Shown in pieces: positions 18,785 through 28,387 of a stretch of 64,000 nucleotides of DNA. The notes beneath the pieces are model-generated. The model had not been told where the DNA came from. It saw nothing but the letters and a program-made list of their open reading frames with translations, and searched no databases. The stretch lies in assembly GCA_963765725.1 (NCBI GenBank), contig CAVXXI010000001.1, forward strand, positions 868,001 to 932,000, given 5' to 3'. The translations under genes were made by a program, and so were the position numbers. The first letter of the stretch is position 1; every line of letters starts with the position of its first letter. Source of the stretch: DASQEH01 sp963765725 (GTDB taxonomy: Bacteria; Actinomycetota; Actinomycetes; Propionibacteriales; Nocardioidaceae).

Positions 18785-19021
18785 CGTGTGCTCCTTCGTG
18801 ATCACGAGGACAGGTTTGCCCTCGTAACTGGAGGTGTGCAGCCCACACCGCGCAGGCTGTGGAGAATTAATCCCTATTCGACCCTCTGGAGCGACCTCAG
18901 GTGCCACACGGGCCAGCGGCGTCCACGGGACCCGACCAATGAGGCGCTCGCGGAGCCCTCTGCTGCTGCAGGCCGTCGGTTGTCGGGCTTCGATCGAACT
19001 TGCTGGCTTTTGCGCTCTTAG

Positions 19022-19057
19022 CCAGAGGTCGCAGGTTCAAATCCTGCCCCCGCTACC
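19022..19057. repeat. 3'-end fragment of an initiator tRNA-fMet-type sequence (att remnant)
   Basis: The stretch contains CCAGAGGTCGCAGG, TTCAAATCCTG and CCCCCGCTACC, which matches the 3' third of actinobacterial tRNA-fMet (remembered ending TCCCCGCTACC) with one difference. The T-arm is shared with tRNA-Pro, but the acceptor end is not. There is no 5' half, so this is not a working tRNA; it looks like the att core carried by an element that integrates into an initiator tRNA. Confidence 0.7.
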
Positions 19058-19085
19058 GATTTGATGTCTCAAGACATCGGAATGG

Positions 19086-19112
19086 CCCGGACCTGCGATT
19101 CGTAGGTCCGGG
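19086..19112 (-). terminator. Hairpin downstream of the transposase stop
   Basis: CCCGGACCT and AGGTCCGGG form a perfect 9-bp stem with a 9-nt loop immediately after the transposase stop codon, read on the minus strand. It lies inside the left IS end and could stop transposase transcription or block read-in. No T run follows. Confidence 0.45.
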
Positions 19113-20337
19113 TTACTTCTTTGTGGTGGCTGGTCCGGGTGGTCGGCCGGTGGGCTGGTAGTCGAGTCGGGGGTCGATGACGAGGTCGCGGAGGAGTTCG
19201 CCGGTGGCGGCGTTGACGACGCGGACGTGGAGGTCGTTGACGAGCAAGATGACGTAGGTTCCGGCGTAGGTTCGCCCGACGCCGATGTGGCGCAGCCGGC
19301 CGTTGTGGCGCAGGGTGACGGTGCCGGCTTTGTTGATCTTGTCGTGGCGGACTCGGTCGTGGGTGTCGCTGGTCCGGTCGGCGCCGGGGGTCGCCTTGGG
19401 GCGGGCGGTGTAGGTCGTGGCCGGTGTCGCGCGGTGGGGCAGGGATCGGTGGGGGCGCCGCTGGTTGTACTCGTCGCGGAAGCGGTCCAGCAGGGTCTGC
19501 AACTGCTCGATCGTGGTCGGTTGGGCGGGTTGGGCGCGCAGCCACTTCTTCAGGGTCTGTTGGAACCTTTCTGCTTTGCCGCATGTGGTGGGGTGGTTGG
19601 GTCGGGAGTTCTTCTGCACGATGTTGAGGCGGCGCAGCTCGACCTCGAGCTGGGTGCGTCCGCCGCGGCGGCTGGCGAGACGGACGGTATAGACCATGCC
19701 GTTGTCGGGTGAGCGTGGAGGCGGGGTATCCGTGCTGGTCAGCGGCTTGTCGGAAGCTGCTCAAGACGATCGGTGCGGTGATGCGCAGGTGCGCCGACAG
19801 GTGCAGCGCCATCCGGGAGTGGTCGTCCAGCCAGGTGATGATCTCGACGTCGGCGCCGGGAGTGCCGTCGGGGCGGGTGAGGCGGTAGTGCGTGAAGTCG
19901 GACTGCCAACACTCGTTCGGCTGCTCGGCCTCGAACCGGACGTAGGACGACTTGGGCCGCTTGGCTGGTTCCGGGATGACCGTGCCGGCACGGACCAGGA
20001 TCCGGTTGATCGTGGCTCGCGACACCACCGTGTCGAGATGATGCTGCAGATGCCAGCCGATGGTGTCCGCGCCGGCATCCAGGCCGGCTTCGGACAACTG
20101 CTTGCGTAGCCGCAACACGAGCTCCACCGTGTCCGGCGCGGTTGCCCTCGGCCTGAGCTTCGGGGCTCGGGAGGCGGGCTCAAAGGCCACCTCGCCCTCG
20201 ACGCGATAGCGAGCCATGAGCCGACTGATCCAGCCCTGGGACACACCATAAGTACGGGCCACCTCGGACTGCGACTCGCCGGCCAGCACGGCCGTGATCA
20301 CCAGGCGACGCCTCGATGAGCTGGAAGAGTTCGACAT
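19113..20337 (-). pseudogene. IS481-family transposase, frameshifted
   Basis: DDE transposase with an N-terminal helix-turn-helix (SQSEVARTYGVSQGWISRL) and an rve-type core. The first acidic residue is in CWQSDFTHY, the second in WLDDHSRMA or the nearby DNG, and the Glu in GKAERFQQTLK. The protein is split: the first frame reads GYPASTLT, and the second continues with DNGMVYTVRLAS. The break at about 19705-19712 equals one extra C. Repaired, it would have about 407 residues. The family normally needs no programmed frameshift, so the gene is either dead or misread. Confidence 0.85.
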
Positions 20338-20358
20338 GGCCAACCCTGCCCAACCCGG

Positions 20359-20427
20359 CCATTCCGATCACCTGCGACACGCTATTCCGATGACGCGAGA
20401 CACCCCATTCCGATGTCCTGAGCCAGC
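20359..20427. repeat. Three 23-bp repeats in the right IS end
   Basis: ATTCCGAT occurs at 20361, 20384 and 20407, exactly 23 bp apart, each preceded by CC or CT; the first two units also share CG.GACAC-like 3' parts. They lie between the transposase start and the IS tip, where repeated transposase-binding sites would be expected. The left end has only one copy. Confidence 0.6.
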
Positions 20428-20430
20428 ACA

Positions 20431-20443
20431 CTGTCAGCCCGAC
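20431..20443. repeat. Short remnant of the tRNA-Pro 3' end
   Basis: CTGTCAGCCCGAC is identical to the last bases of tRNA-Pro. The following sequence (CTCTGACCTGGGCATACGC) resembles the flank after the intact tRNA (GCTGACCTGGGGAAACGC). This is therefore a former attachment site whose left part was lost at the IS junction. Confidence 0.65.
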
Positions 20444-21215
20444 AAAGAAAACAGGCTCTGACCTGGGCATACGCAAAATCGCTGGGAGTGAAGATTTGAA
20501 CTAATTTGGCGGAATTGGACGTTTACTCGTCGAGAACCCACAGTTCGTGGGGGTGGACGGCGCCCAATTGGACCGCGACTGTTCGTACGTTGAGCGTGAA
20601 ACGGGCCGTTGGCGGCTGATCGGCCGGACGGCGGTGACCGAATCGACGCTCGAAGATCTCGAACAGGACGCCGGGCCCGCACGAGATCACCGAGACCTCT
20701 CGACGTATTCGGATCCTCCCGCCTGGGTGATTCCGCGCGGTCGTGGTGGTAGTCCAGTCGACTCACCGGCCGGGGAACTGATCCGGCCGGTCCGCTCCTG
20801 CTGTCGGGTCTAGATATCCCGACGAGATCAAGTCTGCGGGGAGATCAGATGGGCGAGGATGCGCCTTGCCTTCCGGCGGCGGCCGGCGGCGACCAGAGCG
20901 AGCGTCTCCTCGTGGCCCTTGTGTGGCTGCCGTCGATCGCGGCCGCAATCGCCCACACTCACCGGGCCAGGTGGGTGGACGATTCACTAGTCATAAATGC
21001 TCGCGGCGGGCAGGTGGCGCTGCCGCGCTGCCATGTCGGCCCCGAGGTTGGGCGACGCACTGTCGAGTCGCTGGGGCCATTGGGTCGAGATGGCTCCGAA
21101 CGCTCGATCGGCTGCGCCGAGTCATTGTGCTCATCCATGCGCCACGCGCGGAGTCCGCGCGCACGCTTGGTTGGCGTGTGCACGGACTCCGGCCGGGACC
21201 TCCGGCAACGATTCG
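20444..21215. other. No supported gene
   Basis: About 770 bp between the IS junction and the secreted glycine-rich protein gene. Open frames on both strands (up to about 140 codons) show no recognisable motif or good ribosome site. The first 80 bp are more AT-rich than their surroundings. Probably decayed island sequence. Confidence 0.5.
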
Positions 21216-23288
21216 TCAGTTATAGACGATGTCGCCGGTGGCCGTTCCGTTCGGCGCAACGATGCGAGCGTGAGTAGGGGACGCCAGCTGAATGGTGAAC
21301 GCCAAGGTCTTGTGAACCGTGGTGAGCCCCTTCACCTGTACCACGACCGAGCCACTGGTGGAGCCGGCGGGAATGGTGAGGACGCCTTGCGTAGCCTGGT
21401 AGTTGGTGGGGGAGGTCGCCGTGCCGTTGGTGGTGTGCCAGTGCACGGTCACCGGTGCAGCCACCGGGCCAGACAGCGTGACCGGGAAGCTGAGGGGATG
21501 CGTGCCCCTGGTTCCCGGTGCGATCGCCTCGGTCGCGATACTCACGGTCGGCTGCTTGGCGATGACGATCGAGCAGGGCACGTCGACCGGACCCGACGAG
21601 GCGCCGTCGTCGATACGCAAGACGAAGGAGTAGGTGCCTGCCTTGGTGGGCGTTCCGGTCAGGGCGGCACCGGACAGGGTGACGCCTGGGGGCAACGAGC
21701 CGGAGTGCACGCTCACCGTCGGCGTGGGGGCCCCATACACGTTGAGAACATCGTTGTAGGGAACCGTCAGCATGCCTGCCGGCTGCACACCGCCGCCGTC
21801 CATCCCTGGCTGCGAGGGTACGACGTGGAGCCCGGTGATGGTCACCGGCTGGGCGGAGGTGCCTGGCATCGACACCGTGGCCGTGTACGTCCCAGGAACG
21901 TCGCCGCTCAACGCGTACTCGGTCACCGTGCCGTCGGCTCCCGTGGTGTCAGAGGTGCTGGTGCCCCCGGAGCCGAAGAAGTGCAGGCCGTCAGGAAGGG
22001 CGAACTGAACCGACGCGTTGGGAACCGGGTTGCCTTGGCTGTCAGTGACCTTCGCGACGAGCGGGAAGGCCGACCCGGCCTCGGCTGTGCCGCCTTGGCC
22101 GTTCGGCGTCTGGTCACCCGCTGCGAGGGAGGCAGGGGCGCCGGCGTTGACGACCAGCTGCACCTGCCGGCTCACATAGTTCTCCACGTTGGCGGCGCCG
22201 ATCGTGAACGTGTAGGTGCCGGCGTGGTTCACGGTGCCTGTCAGCACGCCGGAGGGCGACAGTGACAGGCCGGCTGGCAGCGTGCCGCCGACCGGCGTGA
22301 ACGAGGCGGCCGGCCAACCGCTTGCTGTGAACGTGTGGCTGTACGGCTGGCCCGCCGTGGCCGCAGACAGCGGAAGCTGGTCGATGGCAGGGTTGTCGAC
22401 ATTGCCGTAGTCGATGAAGACCTTTCCGTCGCCGGTGTTGGCGCCCGCGACATCTGTGCTGTCCAACGCAGCCGGGGTGACGTAGCTCGACCCGCCGCCG
22501 CCGCCGGACCCGCCGGCGCCGCCCCCTCCGAACAGGCCTCCGCCGCCGCCCGCACCGCCAGTCGAGCGCACGTCGCTCGTGGCTGCCGAGCCGCCGTGGC
22601 CGCCGAGGCCGTTCAGGCCTGGCGTCTCACCGGTGTTGTAGGTGGCCAGACCGGCTGCGCCGCCCTGCGTCTGGGTTGCGCCTCGTGCGGGACCGTACTG
22701 AGCCTCGGCCAGAAATATCGAGCCGTCCGCCCCGGTCAGACCGCCTGCGTCGCCGCCCGGAGACTGCTGGTCGAACTCGTCCGAGGCGGTCGCCCCTCCG
22801 CCGCCACCGGCGATCAACAAGCTGGCGTTACCGAGGGTGATGCGCGATGCTCCACCACCCCCCGCGCCGGGATCGTCGCCGCCACCTCCGGTTCCGCCGC
22901 CGCCGGTGCCTCCGGATCCGCCGTACACGTAGCTGTTGTAGAACCCCTGCACGTTCTGGCCGGCTCCGGCGATGGTGATCGTGTAGGTCTGGCCGGGAGT
23001 CACGTTGAGGAAGCCGCTCACCTCGCCTCCCTTTCCGCCGGGCGTCGTCTTCCCTCTGTAGGTGGTCTCGGCTCCACCGGCGCCCCCGTCGAGGGTGAAG
23101 ACCGCGCCGGTGACCCCGACCGGCACGGTCCAGGTGGTCGTACCCGGGATGCCGTAGACCACGTGTCCGACGACGGCGGCGTCGGCCTGCTGGGCCGGCG
23201 AGAGCAGCACGCCGGTGGCGGCCATGAGTAGGACAGTCGGGACCGCGAGGGCGGTCTTTCGGGCGGTTGTGTTGAGGTGAAGCTTCAT
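21216..23288 (-). CDS. Secreted glycine-rich protein with Ig-like and Calx-beta-like domains
   Basis: A 690-residue exported protein. ATG 23288, preceded by GGAGGA, starts a clear signal peptide (basic KLHLNTTARKT, hydrophobic core, cut near AQQADA-AVV). Residues about 40-310 form a glycine-rich lectin-like region with many GGAGG and GGGG runs. This is followed by a putative Ig domain (LPLSAATAGQPYSHTF...LPAGLSLSP), a Big_1-like domain (KVTDSQGNPVPNASVQF), a second putative Ig domain (GSLPPGVTLSGAALTGTP) and a C-terminal Calx-beta-like segment (FPVTLSGPVAAPVTVHW, NYQATQGVLTIPAGS). There is no LPXTG or membrane anchor. A role in surface binding is inference. It lies downstream of the LAL regulator on the same strand. 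Confidence 0.75.
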   Translation of the reverse strand: MKLHLNTTARKTALAVPTVLLMAATGVLLSPAQQADAAVVGHVVYGIPGTTTWTVPVGVTGAVFTLDGGAGGAETTYRGKTTPGGKGGEVSGFLNVTPGQTYTITIAGAGQNVQGFYNSYVYGGSGGTGGGGTGGGGDDPGAGGGGASRITLGNASLLIAGGGGGATASDEFDQQSPGGDAGGLTGADGSIFLAEAQYGPARGATQTQGGAAGLATYNTGETPGLNGLGGHGGSAATSDVRSTGGAGGGGGLFGGGGAGGSGGGGGSSYVTPAALDSTDVAGANTGDGKVFIDYGNVDNPAIDQLPLSAATAGQPYSHTFTASGWPAASFTPVGGTLPAGLSLSPSGVLTGTVNHAGTYTFTIGAANVENYVSRQVQLVVNAGAPASLAAGDQTPNGQGGTAEAGSAFPLVAKVTDSQGNPVPNASVQFALPDGLHFFGSGGTSTSDTTGADGTVTEYALSGDVPGTYTATVSMPGTSAQPVTITGLHVVPSQPGMDGGGVQPAGMLTVPYNDVLNVYGAPTPTVSVHSGSLPPGVTLSGAALTGTPTKAGTYSFVLRIDDGASSGPVDVPCSIVIAKQPTVSIATEAIAPGTRGTHPLSFPVTLSGPVAAPVTVHWHTTNGTATSPTNYQATQGVLTIPAGSTSGSVVVQVKGLTTVHKTLAFTIQLASPTHARIVAPNGTATGDIVYN

Positions 23289-23501
23289 GATGGATCCTCC
23301 ATGGTTTCGAAACGGTCTGTTGCGGACAGTTACGAACCTATGAAGCCGGCATGACTTGCACATCGGGCGCGATCCCTAGGGACACGGCCCGGGCACCCTA
23401 AAATTCTCGCCTCCAAGTCCTAGGCCCGGAGCCGATCCGCCTAGGCGCCCTCTGCGCTGGATCTCCGCGGGCCTAGACATCCTCAAGCCGTCGAGGCGGG
23501 A

Positions 23502-23549
23502 CCGCTCCGCTACTGTTCGGCGGGGCCGCTCCGCTACTGTTCGGCGGGG
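23502..23549. repeat. Perfect 24-bp tandem duplication across the LAL stop codon
   Basis: The unit CCGCTCCGCTACTGTTCGGC plus GGGG occurs twice in a row (23502-23525, 23526-23549). The copies contain the last codons and the stop of the LuxR gene, so the stop region is duplicated just downstream of the real end. Confidence 0.8.
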
Positions 23550-26495
23550 CCGAAGACGCCGAGGCGGTGAGCCACGGCGGCTGCCTCCACCCGACCGTGG
23601 ACGTTCAGCTTGGCCAGGATGTTCGAGACGTGCACGCTGACAGTCTTGGGGCTGATAAACAGGGTCTTCGCGATCTGCCCGTTCTGCTGGCCGGCCGCAA
23701 GGAGAGCCAGCACCTCGCGCTCACGCTCGGTCAGGCCGAGCCGGTCCAAAGCGGTGTCGTTAGCCGCGACGGGAGTTTGCGGGGTCTCGTCCAAGGTCAG
23801 ACGCGCCCGTCGGGCGAGGTTCCCGGCTGCTACCGCAAGCGGGACTGCTCCGATCCTCTCCGACGTCCGCGCTGACTCCCGCGCGGCGCGGCTGGCCTCC
23901 ACACGATCACCAGCGGCAACGAGCGCCTCCGCCAGCTGCAGCAGTGCATAGGCGACGAGGTAGGGGTCCTGGGCGTCTCGGCAGGCCTGCACAGCGGCCG
24001 ACCACCTCGATGCGTCCCCCGCCCCCGCCGCGGGCCCGGAGCGCTCGCCGGCTGTCAGAGCTCGGTAGGCGCGCCCGTGGTCGGTGTCCGCCGCCAAGGC
24101 GTCGGCCACGACGCTCCAGCGGTCCATGCTGGTCAGCGTCGTCGCGGGCGCCGCCTGGCGGCTGTCCTGCGCTCGTACCAGCTCCTCGTTCGTGCTGCGC
24201 ATGGCTAGCCAGACCAAGGGCCAGCGGTAGCGGGGCCAGATCGTCGCGTCGTCGAGCACCTTGTCGATGATGTGCAGGGCCTCTCCCGGCCGACCGGAAC
24301 CCCGTGCGACCTCGGCCTCGATGAATGCGAGTGGCAGCGTGAACTGGAGGTCGCTGTCCGCGCCCAGGAGAACCTTGGCTTCAGCGAGTCGGCGAGTGGC
24401 CTCCTCGTAGTCACCGCGGTAGACGGCGACCTGGGCGACGAGCTCCAACAAGGTGCTGGCGAACAGCCCCTCACGGTCTCCGTGCAAAGCGGTCGTCGCG
24501 ATCCGGTAGGCCTCCTCCCACCGCCCGAGCCTCACCAGTGGCTCGGCCATGTTGCCGGCCAGGTAAGCCTCCTCGACACGAGTCCCTCCGGACTGGCGAA
24601 GGAACTCGAGTCCCTGTCGCGCGGTCTCTGACGCCTCCTGGTGCCGACAGGCGCCCTCCAACGTGTCGGCGAGATTGATGTATCCCCGTAGGGCAATGGT
24701 GACCGCGCCGATCTCGACCGCCCGGTCGAGGCCCTCCTGGATCCGTGCCTCACCGCCCGAGAGGTTGCCAAGGGTGTGCCAGGCTGCGCCGATCGAGATG
24801 AGGCCGTCGGCCTCCTGTTCACGGGCACCGGCCGATCTGGCCGCTTCGACCGTCGCCTGAGCGAGCTCGAGGCTGCGCTGCATCTGCCCGAGGCGGAGCA
24901 TGGAGTTGGCCATCGCTGCCAAGATGATGGCTCGATTCTCACTCGGAGGGTGCTCGGGTGCCAGCGCGAGTGCGTCGGTGAGCACCTGGAACCCCTCGCT
25001 CTCCCGGCCGAGGTCGCGAAGCGCCCGCGCGCGCGATACGAGAATGCGCACGCGGCGAGCGTCGTCGACGCCGGCAGGCTGTTCGGCCAGTGCCTGATCC
25101 AGCAGTCGCAGGCACCTGTCGATCAACCCCGCGTGCCAGGCCGCTGACGCCGCTGCTTGGAGGACCTCGACATGGTCGACGCCGGCGATCTGGTGGACAT
25201 CGGATATCCGCGGCCAGACCTCCAGTGCGCGCTCGAAGTGCTGCAGGGCATCGGCCGGCGCCCTTGTGTCGGCTTGGCGGCCGGCGTCGAGGGCGGCCAC
25301 CAGAGCTCGGGGGAGGTCCAGCGCGGCGTACCAGTGGTGCGCGAGCATCGCCGAGGCGGTCCTTCCTGCCAGGTCGGGGGACCGGGTCAGCGCCTCTCCG
25401 TAGGCAGAGTGAAGGAGGACCTTCTCGCCAGGGAGCATGTCGTGGTAGACAGCGTCGCGCGTGAGGGCGTGCCTGAACGAGTACCCGAAGGTCACGTCGT
25501 CGACGACCATCAGGTGTCGCTCGACGATCTCCCGCAGCGCTGCGCTGAACTCCGCGCCCGGCATGGCGACGACCGCCGCGAGGAGTGCTTCGGGTACCCA
25601 TGTCCCCGCCGCCGAGGCCGCCCGCACAACCCGTTGCGAAGGCTCGCTCAGCGCCTCGATATGGGTAAGCAGGACATCGCGAAGCGACGGCGGCAGGTCT
25701 CCGGTTGCGCGCCCCTGCTGGATGATGCCGAGTACCTCCTCGGCGAAGTAGGCGTTGCCTGCCGACCGCTCGAAGACGGCATCGACCAGCTTGTCGGGTA
25801 CGGAATCTCCGACGATGGCGCCGAGCTGGGCGGCGACCTCGTCGCGGTCGAGACGACGCAGCTCGATCCTCCGGACGGATCTGGCGCGGTCCCACGAGGT
25901 GAGTAGAGGTCGCAACGGGTGATGGCGGTGCAGCTCGTCGAACCGGTAGGTCATGAGCAGCAGTACGGGCGCGTCACGGAAAGCTCGGACGAGGAAAGCC
26001 ACCAGCTCCAGGGTGGACCGGTCCGCCCAGTGCAGGTCCTCGACGACCAGGAGCAGAGGTCGGGTTTGGGCCAGCCTCCCGAGCATGGCCAGGAGTCGCT
26101 CGAGAAGCTGTGCCTGCGATGTGGAGCCGGCCGGCGCGTCGTCGTCGCCTAACTCCGGTAGCAGCCAGGCGAGCTCGCGCCGGGCCGGTCCGAGGAAGGT
26201 GTCCAGCTCGGCCGGGGTGGTCGTACCGACGAGCCGCCGAAGGATGTCCACGAGAGGTGCGAAGGGCAGGCCCTCGGTACCGAGCTCGAAACACTCACCT
26301 GCGAGCACCCGCCAGCCGTCGTCTCTCAGGCGGCCGGAGACCTCGGCGACCAGGCGGCTCTTGCCGACTCCGGCTTCCCCGGCGACGAGGACGGCGGCGG
26401 GACGACCGGCGCGGGCGTGCCCGGCGGTGTCGAGGAGCTCGTCGAGCTCCGCGGTTCTGCCTACGAACAGCAGGGCTGACCAGGTTGGCGATCAT
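23534..26495 (-). CDS. Large ATP-binding LuxR-family (LAL) regulator, frameshift near the start
   Basis: Signal-transduction ATPase with a C-terminal LuxR DNA-binding domain. Visible parts are a P-loop GEAGVGKSR, a Walker B-like LLLVVEDLHWAD, a long helical TPR-like middle, and the C-terminal HTH LGLTEREREVLALLAAGQQN...SPKTVSVHVSNIL. The frame open from GTG 26308 lacks the P-loop, which lies upstream in the same frame but without any ATG, GTG or TTG before a TGA at about 26492-26494. A good start, ATG 26495 with GAAGGG upstream, is in another frame, so one small indel near 26470-26492 probably separates start from body; a CTG start near 26473 is the alternative. It probably controls neighbouring island genes (inference). 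Confidence 0.85.
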
Positions 26496-26714
26496 GCGGA
26501 TCCCTTCTCACCCGCCGACGGGCTCGGCCCAGCAGGCGGCGCCGTCCACGATAGGCGTCGAGGGACCGCGCCGATACACGACACGGTCGCGCATCCGGTG
26601 GTGCCGACGCAGATCTAAGGTGTCGCCCCGCCCTGAATTAGGGACGACGACCGATCCGTGCCCCATCCCCTCAGCGTCAGCCTTGTCTTACCGATCCGAC
26701 AGAGGAGATCTGAC

Positions 26715-28043
26715 ATGGACACGACGGACACCACCGGCCCGAGCAGCAGCATGCGTGCGGCCCTGAGGCACAGGCAGTTCCGCAGGTTGCTGGCCGCCTT
26801 GGCGGTCTCGCAGACCGGGGACTGGCTGTACAACGTGGCACTGCTCGCCGTCGTGTACGAGCGGACGCACTCAGCGGGGTGGGTCGCTGCCACCACGGCC
26901 CTCAGGGTCCTTCCGATCGTCGTCCTCGGGCCTCTCAGCGGCGTGATCGCGGACCGGTACGACCGCCGTGCCGTGATGATCGCCTCGGACGCCGCCCGCG
27001 CCGTACTGATGATCGGCCTCGCGGTGGCCGTGGTTGCCCGGGCGCCGGTGGCGTTGATACCGGTGCTCGCCGCCCTGGCAACCGTCGCTGCGACTCCCTA
27101 CTCACCGTGCGTGGCCGCGGCCACACCACGGCTCGTTCCGGATCGAGACCTGGCGGGCGCGAATGCCGCCCGGTCCGCGGTCGGGGCACTCAGTATCGTC
27201 GCCGGACCAGCACTCGGCGCAATCCTGCTCCTCACCGCCCCACCGTCCGTCGCCTTCGCGCTGAACGGGCTCAGCTTCGTGGCATCGGCGCTGCTCGTGT
27301 GCTCCCTCCCGAAGACCGCGCTGCGCATCGAGACAGGCGACGACGGGCCGAACACACGATTGAGCCCGTTCGCGGAGATCGCCGAAGGTGTCGCCGCGCT
27401 GCGCAGCAGCAGCGAGGCTCTGCGCCTCGTCGGTGCTGACCTGCTCTGCAGTCTGGTCTATGGCGCTCAGACCGTTCTGCTCCTGCTGCTGGCCAACGAC
27501 CTCGGGCATGGCAGAGGCGGGTATGGCTGGCTGGTCGGAGGCCTCGGATTCGGTGGCGTCGTCGGAACCACCGTGGCCGCTCGCGCCGCCGATGCCCGCC
27601 GATCGCGTCCGCTGATGGCCGCGGCGCTGCTGGCAGTCGCCGCGTCCTTGCCGCTGCTCGCCTTGACGTCATCGCTGGCGGTCGCGGTCGCGCTCACCGT
27701 CGTCACCGGTGCCGGCTCGATCGTCGTGGAGGTCATGACCGACACCGGCCTGCAGCGGTCAGTGGACGAGCGGGTCCTCGGCCGCGTCTACGGACTGTCG
27801 CTGCCGGCAGCGCTGGCGGGCATCGTGGCAGGCTCGCTGCTGGCGGCCCCCCTCGTCGCCCTGGTCGGTCTCGAGGGAGCCATGATCGTCCTGGCCGGCG
27901 TCGTTACGGCCTACGCCCTCATGATGCTACGTGCGTTCGTGACGCCGAACCTCAGGCAGGATCGCGACTGCCTGGATACGGCGGCCGAGCTGACCGCCGC
28001 CTTGACAGATGAGACGCTGCACCCTGCTCCCGCCAACGGGTGA
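26715..28043 (+). CDS. MFS transporter
   Basis: A 442-residue major-facilitator exporter of the EntS/macrolide-efflux-like group. Twelve hydrophobic segments can be counted; the loop after helix 2 carries GVIADRYDRRAVMI, the MFS motif A. ATG 26715 is chosen because GAGGAG precedes it by 7 nt. It is divergent from the LAL regulator, with 220 bp between them containing the small dyad CCCTGAATTAGGG (26631-26643), a possible operator. The substrate is unknown. Confidence 0.88.
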   Translation: MDTTDTTGPSSSMRAALRHRQFRRLLAALAVSQTGDWLYNVALLAVVYERTHSAGWVAATTALRVLPIVVLGPLSGVIADRYDRRAVMIASDAARAVLMIGLAVAVVARAPVALIPVLAALATVAATPYSPCVAAATPRLVPDRDLAGANAARSAVGALSIVAGPALGAILLLTAPPSVAFALNGLSFVASALLVCSLPKTALRIETGDDGPNTRLSPFAEIAEGVAALRSSSEALRLVGADLLCSLVYGAQTVLLLLLANDLGHGRGGYGWLVGGLGFGGVVGTTVAARAADARRSRPLMAAALLAVAASLPLLALTSSLAVAVALTVVTGAGSIVVEVMTDTGLQRSVDERVLGRVYGLSLPAALAGIVAGSLLAAPLVALVGLEGAMIVLAGVVTAYALMMLRAFVTPNLRQDRDCLDTAAELTAALTDETLHPAPANG

Positions 28044-28302
28044 CAACGCCTCCCGGTTCATCCGTTCAACTTGAGCTCGCTGCAGTGGTGATGGATCGGC
28101 GGGAGACCTGCGCTTCAAGCAGGCCGCGGGGTCAGCGTCCCGTAGCAAAATCACTGGCCTTTTACTGGTCGTAAACCCCGTTAAGACCTCACTGATCCGG
28201 GCCGCTTCACGCAAAAATGCGCAAGTCCTTCGACGAACGTTCCAGCAGGTCAGGACAAGTTTTCGCGAGGTCTTGCAAGGCGTGCCGACTCGGTTGATCA
28301 TT

Positions 28303-28339
28303 GTCAAGGGGTCGCAGGTTCAAATCCTGTCAGCCCGAC
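28303..28339. repeat. Direct repeat of the tRNA-Pro 3' end (att copy 2)
   Basis: 37 bp identical to bases 18393-18429 of tRNA-Pro, from GTCAAGGGG to CAGCCCGAC. The repeat ends the 9.9-kb first island and starts the 5.6-kb second one. An integrase fragment begins 49 bp further on, as expected at the end of an integrative element. Confidence 0.92.
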
Positions 28340-28387
28340 AAACCGACCCGACCCCAATCCAGCAGGTCAAGCGCGGTTTTCATTCGC

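Larger units (their letters stand above)
19065..20430 (-). mobile_element. IS481-family-like insertion sequence, disrupted
   Basis: About 1.37 kb with one transposase gene and related ends: CTCAAGACATCGGAATGG on the left (19068-19085) matches the reverse complement of the right end (20405-20422) at 17 of 18 positions, and TGT starts can be set at both extremes. The left flank is the tRNA-fMet fragment and the right flank is a tRNA-Pro fragment. No target duplication is visible, so the IS probably rearranged after insertion. Boundaries are by eye. Confidence 0.75.

Noticed and set aside
18429..19020. Search for a complete second tRNA before the fMet-type fragment
   Set aside because: No matching 5' acceptor or D-arm is present, so only a 3' remnant exists.
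19227..19712. Plus-strand frame opposite the transposase
   Set aside because: Low-complexity Gly/Val-rich shadow of the IS gene.
20849..21277. 142-codon frame between the IS and the secreted protein gene
   Set aside because: No ribosome site or motif, and overlaps the end of the secreted protein gene on the other strand.
22480..22930. Repetitive GCC/CCG-rich stretch considered as a CRISPR or DNA repeat array
   Set aside because: It is the codon-level repetition of the glycine-rich domain, with irregular spacing and no conserved repeat unit; no CRISPR-like array was seen elsewhere in the window.
22335..23231. 298-codon frame opposite the glycine-rich protein gene
   Set aside because: Arg/Ala/Gly-rich shadow created by the glycine codons of the real gene.
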